From positions 1 to 27,098 of the IMG/VR virus record IMGVR_UViG_3300042483_000279: 27,098 bases of DNA; one strand, given 5' to 3'. This document shows positions 22,085 through 27,098 of the stretch, in pieces. This DNA comes from a virus. The notes below the pieces were generated by a model. It did not search any database. It was not told where the DNA came from and was given only the letters and a program-made list of their open reading frames with translations. The position numbers and the translations under genes are program-made. Each line of letters begins with the position of its first letter. Positions within the stretch are counted from its first letter, which is position 1.

Positions 22085-23179
22085 ATGTTGGAAGCACTAA
22101 AAAGTCTATTCGAAAACAATGTGGTTTCTGAAGATGTAAGAGCAGAAATTGAGAAAGCTTGGGATTCTCGTATCAACGAAAATCGTACACAAGTTACTCA
22201 ACAACTAAGAGAAGAATTCGCACAACGCTACGAGCATGACAAGTCTGTCATGGTAGAAGCTGTTGATCGCATGTTGGGTGACCAACTACGCGAAGAAATC
22301 GCTCAATTTGTTGAAGATCGTAATCAATTAGCCGAAGCAAAAGCAAAAGTAGTGGTGAAAGCCAAGAAAGACGCAGAAAAAATTAAAGAATTTGTTGTGC
22401 GTCAGCTAGCTACGGAAGTTAAAGATTTACATGAAGATCAAAAACAAATGGCTGACAAGTTTATTAAACTTGAACAGTTCGTTGTAGAAGCTCTAGCACA
22501 GGAAATCGCAGAATTCCATACAGACAAACAAGATCTTGCAGAAACAAAAGTGCGATTGATCCGTGACGGCCGAGAGGCATTCACTAAGGTCAAAGAACAA
22601 TTTGTTAAGCGTGCAGCTAGTTTGGTAGAATCTGCAGTTGAAAAAACTCTTACCCAAGAGATTGGTCAACTAAAAGAAGATATTGAAACAGCACGTAGAA
22701 ACGACTTCGGTCGCAAATTGTTTGAAGCATTTAGTAATGAATATCAAACAAGCTACCTTTCAGAGAAATCTGAAACAGCAAAATTGCTCAAGGTTATAAA
22801 CCAAAAAGAGTTGGAAGTTGCAACAGCTAAAAATGATGCAGCACAAGCTAGACAACTCGCAGAAAGCAAAGAACACAAAATTAAGGCTCTAGTGGAGAGC
22901 AAAGAACGTCAAGAAGTTATGACGGAATTAGTAGCACCTTTGTCCAACGGACAAAAAGCTATTATGACAGAGCTTCTTGAAAGTGTACAGACATCAAAAT
23001 TACAAAATAGTTTTGACAAGTACCTTCCGGCTGTAATCGCTGGAGAAGCTCCACAAAAACGTAAGGCACTAGTAGAGGCAAAGGAAGTAACAGGAAATAA
23101 AATTCCTAACAGCGCAAGTAGCAGCGAGAATGACAACAATATTGTTGATATTCGTCGACTCGCTGGATTAAAAATTTAA
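22085..23179 (+). CDS. 22: Prohead core scaffolding protein gp22
   Basis: This is a gp22-like major scaffold protein of the prohead core (364 aa; T4 269), degraded by gp21 during maturation. It is almost wholly alpha-helical and charged, with repeated blocks of about 60 residues of the type LAxEIAEF-x-x-DKQDLAE-x-K, visible near 75-110, 125-165 and 170-210. The start, LEALKSLFENNVVSED, is typical of the family. The C-terminal third contains LVAPLSNGQKAIMTELLESV, which corresponds to the conserved core-capsid contact region. A strong GAGGAG precedes the ATG. The extra length comes from the repeated helical blocks. Confidence 0.93.
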   Translation: MLEALKSLFENNVVSEDVRAEIEKAWDSRINENRTQVTQQLREEFAQRYEHDKSVMVEAVDRMLGDQLREEIAQFVEDRNQLAEAKAKVVVKAKKDAEKIKEFVVRQLATEVKDLHEDQKQMADKFIKLEQFVVEALAQEIAEFHTDKQDLAETKVRLIRDGREAFTKVKEQFVKRAASLVESAVEKTLTQEIGQLKEDIETARRNDFGRKLFEAFSNEYQTSYLSEKSETAKLLKVINQKELEVATAKNDAAQARQLAESKEHKIKALVESKERQEVMTELVAPLSNGQKAIMTELLESVQTSKLQNSFDKYLPAVIAGEAPQKRKALVEAKEVTGNKIPNSASSSENDNNIVDIRRLAGLKI

Positions 23180-23190
23180 GGAGACAATAA

Positions 23191-24375
23191 ATGTCAGAAC
23201 TACTATCAAGCCGTTGGAACGAAACCAAGGAAGCCCTATTAGAAGGCCTACAAGGCAATCGTAAAACATCGATGGCTGTAACATTAGAAAACACTCGCAA
23301 GTATCTAGCAGAAAGTGCGTCAGCAGGCGCAACTTCAGCAGGTAACGTTGCTACACTTAACCGCGTGATCCTTCCAGTGATCCGTCGTGTTATGCCAACC
23401 GTTATTGCTAACGAGTTGGTTGGCGTTCAGCCAATGACCGGTCCAGTTGGACAAATCCACACTTTACGTGTTCGCTATAGCGATTCATCTACAGGTGCTG
23501 GAGTTGTTGCTGGTGAAGAAGCATTCAGCCCATTCAAGATTGCTGAATCTTATTCTGGTAACCAAGTTTCAGGAACTCCTAAGGCAGCTACTACAGCCAA
23601 CTTAGAAGGTGCTGCTGGTAACAGAATGAGCATTCAAATCTTGAAACAAACAGTTGAAGCTAAGACACGTAAGCTATCAGCTCGCTGGACATTTGAAGCT
23701 GCTCAAGATGCACAAGCCCAACAAGGTATTGACATCGAAGCAGAAATCATGGCTGCTCTTGCTCAAGAGATCACAGCTGAAATCGACCAAGAAGTTCTTG
23801 CTTCTTTAAGCACTTTAGCTGGTGCAGCTACACAGACATACGATCAGAGCTCAGTATCTGGTGTTGCTACATTCGTTGGTGACGAACATGCCGCATTGGC
23901 AGTTCAAATCAACCGTGTTGCTAACTTGATTGCTCAACGTACACGTCGTGGCGCAGGTAACTGGGCTGTTATCAGTCCAATGGCATTGACAATTCTTCAA
24001 AGTGCTACAACTAGTGCGTTTGCTCGTACTACAGAAGGCACATTCGAAGCACCTACAAACACCAAGTTTGTTGGTACATTGAACAACGCTATGAAGATTT
24101 ATGTTAACACATACGCTTTAGAAAGCGGCGGATTTGACAACGTTCTAATCGGCTACAAAGGTTCTAGCGAAGCAGATGCGGCAGCATTTTATTGCCCATA
24201 TGTTCCGTTGATGAGCAGTGGTGTTGTATTAGATCCATCAACATTCGAACCAGTCGTTTCATTCATGACACGTTATGGTTATGTTGAGTTAACAAACACA
24301 GCGTCATCTCTTGGTAACGCTGCTGACTACTTAGGCAAGGTTGCTATCACTGCTGCCGCTGTCAAGTTCAGTTAA
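23191..24375 (+). CDS. 23: Major capsid protein gp23
   Basis: This is a gp23-like major capsid protein with the HK97 fold (394 aa; T4 521). The N-terminal 41 residues are the delta-type propeptide: L39-A40-E41 before S42 fits the gp21 cleavage rule. Family motifs are GNVATLNRVILPVIRRVMP near 48-66, LVGVQPMTGPVGQIHTLRVRYS near 72-93, KTRKLSARWTFEAAQDAQAQQG near 153-174, and the C-terminal FYCPYVPLM and SFMTRYGYVEL. The reduced size suggests loss or shortening of the insertion domain that T4 carries. AAGGAG lies 7 bases from the ATG, as expected for a highly expressed protein. A strong terminator follows. Confidence 0.97.
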   Translation: MSELLSSRWNETKEALLEGLQGNRKTSMAVTLENTRKYLAESASAGATSAGNVATLNRVILPVIRRVMPTVIANELVGVQPMTGPVGQIHTLRVRYSDSSTGAGVVAGEEAFSPFKIAESYSGNQVSGTPKAATTANLEGAAGNRMSIQILKQTVEAKTRKLSARWTFEAAQDAQAQQGIDIEAEIMAALAQEITAEIDQEVLASLSTLAGAATQTYDQSSVSGVATFVGDEHAALAVQINRVANLIAQRTRRGAGNWAVISPMALTILQSATTSAFARTTEGTFEAPTNTKFVGTLNNAMKIYVNTYALESGGFDNVLIGYKGSSEADAAAFYCPYVPLMSSGVVLDPSTFEPVVSFMTRYGYVELTNTASSLGNAADYLGKVAITAAAVKFS

Positions 24376-24402
24376 TCAATACACCGCAAGGTGGTATGAT
24401 TC

Positions 24403-24427
24403 AAAAGGCTCTTCGGAGCCTTTTTTT
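24403..24427 (+). terminator. Strong intrinsic terminator after gp23
   Basis: GGCTC and GAGCC, flanked by A and T runs, form a stem of about 9 bp with a UUCG tetraloop, followed by seven T. This is a textbook rho-independent terminator 27 bases after the gp23 stop. A small CACC-GCAA-GGTG hairpin lies just before it. Confidence 0.93.
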
Positions 24428-24433
24428 ATATCT

Positions 24434-24441
24434 GCTAAATA
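24434..24441 (+). promoter_or_regulatory. Late promoter box GCTAAATA after the gp23 terminator
   Basis: GCTAAATA follows directly after the terminator and would start a new transcript near 24447 for the virion-protein genes downstream. The leader of about 84 bases contains small hairpins (GCGG/CCGC and ACAGC/GCTGT) and ends in AAGGAG. Confidence 0.5.
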
Positions 24442-24530
24442 CATAGTAATGATTCACATAGTGTGAGTTTTATGCGGAAATCCAACCGCGTACAGCCTAG
24501 AACGCTGTTATTTCTTAAGGAGAAAATAAA

Positions 24531-25223
24531 ATGGGACGTCCTTTACATAAAAAATTCTTTGGTAACCGAAACATCGGTTCCGCAAGCGTAACCACTGATG
24601 ATGGCATCGGTGGCAGTCGAGTAGGCAGTGTTACTGTGGGTGGTGTCAACAACTCTACAGGTTATACCACTGGCGGCGCAGTTACATTCACGCAACCACA
24701 ACTACCAGGCGGCGTTCAAGCTACCGGCACAGTGGTAGCCACTGCAGGTGCTATTGTCAGCATCACAATAGTGGAAGCAGGTTCGGGTTACACATCAGTT
24801 CCTACAGTAACAGCAGGCACAGGTACAATTGGCACAACCACTCTCACAGCCGTGTTTCAAGTGGACACAGGTGCAGTAAGTACAGCAACCAATCAAGAAA
24901 ATGCCATCACAGTGTTTGCTTTTGTCACAGGCGGCAGTCGCAAAGTTGGAGACATCATCAAACAAGTATCCGGCACACGCTACAAAGTTAGAACAGCAGA
25001 CGGCACTATGATTTGTAAATTAAAAGCATCAGCCGCATCAGCCGCAGGTGAAATGGATATACAGGCCACAGATGCAGCAGCAGGCACATATTTTGTGACC
25101 AAACTGACATCACACAGAGCCAGACTGACTCAAGGCACTGGCACAGTGTATGCTAACAATACTTCACATGCTTGGACATTAGGTTCTGCTACTGCCACAG
25201 TGGCTAAGATTCCTAACGCTTAA
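24531..25223 (+). CDS. Virion structural protein, beta-rich
   Basis: This 230-aa protein begins MGRPLHKKFFG, a start seen in structural proteins of marine T4-like phages. It is Gly/Thr/Ser/Val-rich and nearly free of helices. The first half contains repeated strands of the type STGYTTGGAVTF and GSGYTSVPTVTAGTG. The second half has GGSRKVGDIIKQVSGTRYKVRTADG, followed by an Ala-rich segment. A location directly after gp23, under its own late-type promoter with a strong AAGGAG, suggests abundant expression, so a capsid decoration or head-fibre role is possible but unproven. There is no transmembrane segment or enzyme motif. Confidence 0.6.
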   Translation: MGRPLHKKFFGNRNIGSASVTTDDGIGGSRVGSVTVGGVNNSTGYTTGGAVTFTQPQLPGGVQATGTVVATAGAIVSITIVEAGSGYTSVPTVTAGTGTIGTTTLTAVFQVDTGAVSTATNQENAITVFAFVTGGSRKVGDIIKQVSGTRYKVRTADGTMICKLKASAASAAGEMDIQATDAAAGTYFVTKLTSHRARLTQGTGTVYANNTSHAWTLGSATATVAKIPNA

Positions 25224-25245
25224 TAGTATATTGGAAAAATAGATA

Positions 25246-26499
25246 ATGTCAAAAATAGTTAGAGTCCAAGACGGTGACTACAAGATAGTTGTAGGATCCG
25301 AATCCAGTGAAGGGTATATCTATCTAGATACAAACCCTAACGGAATAACTGGATTCCAGGGCAAGGTTACTATTACAGGTGACCTATTGGTCATGGGTAA
25401 TACCACAACTGTGTCTTCGGAGACTTTAACTGTTGTCGATCCAGTAATTGTTGTAAACCAAGGAGAACTAAATCCAGGTGTGGCAACAGCAGGTACTCGA
25501 GCTGGTATAGAAATTGATAGAGGAATTAGACCAAATGCGTTTGCCATTTGGGATGAAAGCGTAGACAGTTATGATCCGACAGGCGTATTGATTGGCGAAC
25601 CAGATAATAATTTTCACGGTAGTTTTATTTTTAAAGATGCTAACGAAAATCTAAGAGCCATTGTTACAAACACTGTTAATACTCTAGGCGGTGACCTTGC
25701 GTTGATTACTCAAGGTAACGGTGTTATAACTGTATCAGGAACAAGTAGCTACGAGAATCAGATTCTTGATTACACAGCCTTAGTTACTAGTTATAATATT
25801 GCCAGTGTGTCACGAACAACCAACGTAGCAACAGTTACGTTAACTAGTGCGCCTAGTCCAGCATTTACGGCAGGGCAACGAGTATTTGTCACTTGTGGCA
25901 CCAATGCAACATTTAACGGTTCTTTTATCACAATTATTTCTGCGGTAGGTTCAAGCTTCACTTATGCCAACACTGGTATCAATTTACCCACAACTGTGGC
26001 AACTGGAACGGTAAGACCGGATGCCATACTCGACGACGACAATATTCCAAACATGAAAGCAGTGGCAGATTATGCTGCCAATGTTGCTTCTTTAGCAACG
26101 ATTAACAGAATTTTAGAAAACGATACCAAAGTACAAGCCTACGATTTCGACACTAGCGGAGTTAGTGAAATAACTTTTGAAGTTGATGGGACTGAGCGAG
26201 CGGTAATTAATTCAAGCGGACTAACAGTAAACAATATCAGAATTCAAAATAATAATATTTTTAATATATCGACAGAAAATGTGTTATTAGGAGACGGTGC
26301 TGATCCAAGAGGCGGAGTGTTAAACATTGCCAATAGGTCTTTACTTTCTACACCGTCTACTCCATTAGGATACGTAAAATTGTATTCTCGTGATGTGGTA
26401 GGCACTGGCGGCACAGGATTATATTTTGTAAATACTTTAGGAACCGGCGATGAATTAATCAGTAAAACTAAAGCATTTCTGTACTCGTTAATACTTTAA
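25246..26499 (+). CDS. Putative tail fibre or virion appendage protein
   Basis: This 417-aa protein is made of short beta repeats. Near residues 38-72, GKVTITGDLLVMGNTTTVSS then LTVVDPVIVVNQGE is a pattern common in fibre-like and virion proteins of marine T4-like phages. It is followed by AGIEIDRG and AIWDESVDSY. The middle contains a Thr/Val-rich Ig-like stretch (about 180-255), and the C-terminal third resumes strand-rich repeats such as AVINSSGLTVNNIRIQNN. This is typical of a trimeric fibre or appendage. There is only a weak GGA before the ATG. The specific location on the virion cannot be told from sequence. Confidence 0.6.
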   Translation: MSKIVRVQDGDYKIVVGSESSEGYIYLDTNPNGITGFQGKVTITGDLLVMGNTTTVSSETLTVVDPVIVVNQGELNPGVATAGTRAGIEIDRGIRPNAFAIWDESVDSYDPTGVLIGEPDNNFHGSFIFKDANENLRAIVTNTVNTLGGDLALITQGNGVITVSGTSSYENQILDYTALVTSYNIASVSRTTNVATVTLTSAPSPAFTAGQRVFVTCGTNATFNGSFITIISAVGSSFTYANTGINLPTTVATGTVRPDAILDDDNIPNMKAVADYAANVASLATINRILENDTKVQAYDFDTSGVSEITFEVDGTERAVINSSGLTVNNIRIQNNNIFNISTENVLLGDGADPRGGVLNIANRSLLSTPSTPLGYVKLYSRDVVGTGGTGLYFVNTLGTGDELISKTKAFLYSLIL

Positions 26500-26508
26500 G
26501 GATACGAA

Positions 26509-26820
26509 ATGGCAATTTTAAGCACACTACTCGGAACTTCAGCAATAGCTATTACACCTAATCTTACTACAGATTCGGCAATAACTGTAATAATGTTTTG
26601 TAATTTAAACACCTCAATAGAAAATATTGATGTGCATGTAGTAGCCAGTGGTGGAACCCCAACAAACACAAATAAAATTGTAGACCAAGCTCCAGTTGAT
26701 CCAAGTGATACATTTATTTTCAGTACTGAACGATTGGTGTTAAGCCCAGGTGATAGAATTTATGCTCTAACAACAACTCTTAACATGGTCAGTGTAACAG
26801 CAAGTTATGTGGTTATCTAA
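26509..26820 (+). CDS. Small beta-rich virion-associated protein
   Basis: This 103-aa protein is rich in Thr, Ser, Ile and Val. TFIFSTERLVLSPGDRIYAL near residues 68-87 is followed by a last strand ending SYVVI. Small proteins with a LxPGDxIYA pattern occur among phage fibre and virion genes. I do not recognise a named family. AAGGA lies 7 bases before the ATG, and the gene sits in a row of structural genes on the same strand, which supports a virion-related role. Confidence 0.55.
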   Translation: MAILSTLLGTSAIAITPNLTTDSAITVIMFCNLNTSIENIDVHVVASGGTPTNTNKIVDQAPVDPSDTFIFSTERLVLSPGDRIYALTTTLNMVSVTASYVVI

Positions 26821-26822
26821 TT

Positions 26823-27098
26823 ATGAAATATTTACGCAGACATAATGTAAATCCCCAAAGTTTTTTAGACGATACCATTCTTCAAAAAGCTGATGGTAAT
26901 ATAGAGTTTAATCCTACCAGTGACGTATTGATCAACGGTAATCTTGTTTTTGGAGCAGGATTTGGTATTCCAGGACCCACAGTCTCAAATGTGATGTATG
27001 TTACCCTAGATGGTAACGACGCCAACGACGGCCTAGGTGAAGGCCCTAATCAAGCTAAACGAACACTGAAGGCCGCATGTGCCGTGGCACAACAAGGT
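26823..27098 (+). CDS. Tail spike/fibre-like protein, N-terminal part only
   Basis: ATG at 26823 opens a frame that stays open to the window end (92 codons). The N-terminus has NIEFNPTSDVLINGNLVFG, a fibre-like repeat. VMYVTLDGNDANDGLGEG then AKRTLKAACAVAQQ (about residues 59-91) is the characteristic beginning of a right-handed beta-helix (pectin lyase-like) domain of tail spikes and polysaccharide-binding or degrading proteins. There is no Shine-Dalgarno, and the gene starts 2 bases after the previous stop, so coupling is likely. Most of the protein lies beyond the window, so enzyme activity cannot be judged. Confidence 0.65.
   Translation, partial: MKYLRRHNVNPQSFLDDTILQKADGNIEFNPTSDVLINGNLVFGAGFGIPGPTVSNVMYVTLDGNDANDGLGEGPNQAKRTLKAACAVAQQG

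Overview
This window is part of a T4-like myovirus genome (Caudoviricetes). The evidence is a set of recognisable T4-type proteins: baseplate gp6, gp25, gp5, gp53 and gp26; late sigma factor gp55; recombination nuclease gp46/gp47; portal gp20; prohead protease gp21; scaffold gp22; and major capsid protein gp23. Several traits point to an environmental, cyanophage- or pelagiphage-like branch of the T4 superfamily rather than an enteric T4 relative. gp5 carries no lysozyme domain, gp23 is compact, gp6 is long, and a GIY-YIG-like gene follows the recombination genes. The host cannot be read from the sequence. A consensus sigma-70 promoter indicates a bacterial host with an ordinary housekeeping sigma factor.

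Layout. From the left edge to about 8.4 kb the minus strand carries a baseplate operon, transcribed right to left: a tube-cap-like protein, gp53, a large hub-like protein, gp5, gp25 and gp6 (cut by the window edge). From 8.4 to 12.7 kb the plus strand carries gp55, gp47, gp46, a small basic protein and a GIY-YIG-like protein, in tightly spaced or overlapping order behind a perfect TTGACA-N17-TATAAT promoter. From 12.74 to 13.19 kb there is a gene-free stretch full of hairpins. It is followed by a hydrophobic protein whose N-terminus looks like a capsid-targeting peptide. A short minus-strand pair then encodes gp26 and a small ORF. The rest of the plus strand holds a tape measure-like protein, portal, two small head-core-type proteins, gp21, gp22, gp23, and then several beta-rich virion or fibre-like proteins up to the right edge.

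Regulation. Boxes with a TAAATA core, like the T4 late promoter TATAAATA, lie in front of most transcription units on both strands. The gp55 gene, itself behind a host-type promoter, probably makes the sigma factor that reads them. Strong terminators follow gp23 and the 13.2-14.5 kb gene.

Most notable observation. The end of gp26 has a U UUU UUC slippery heptamer just before its stop codon. Five bases downstream is a stem of 9 bp plus 2 bp after a bulge. The next ORF lies in the -1 frame and has neither ATG/GTG nor a Shine-Dalgarno. This is the layout of the programmed frameshift used for tail-assembly chaperones (lambda G/GT type), here next to a divergent tape measure gene. The second standout is the structured RNA-like region at 12742-13170.
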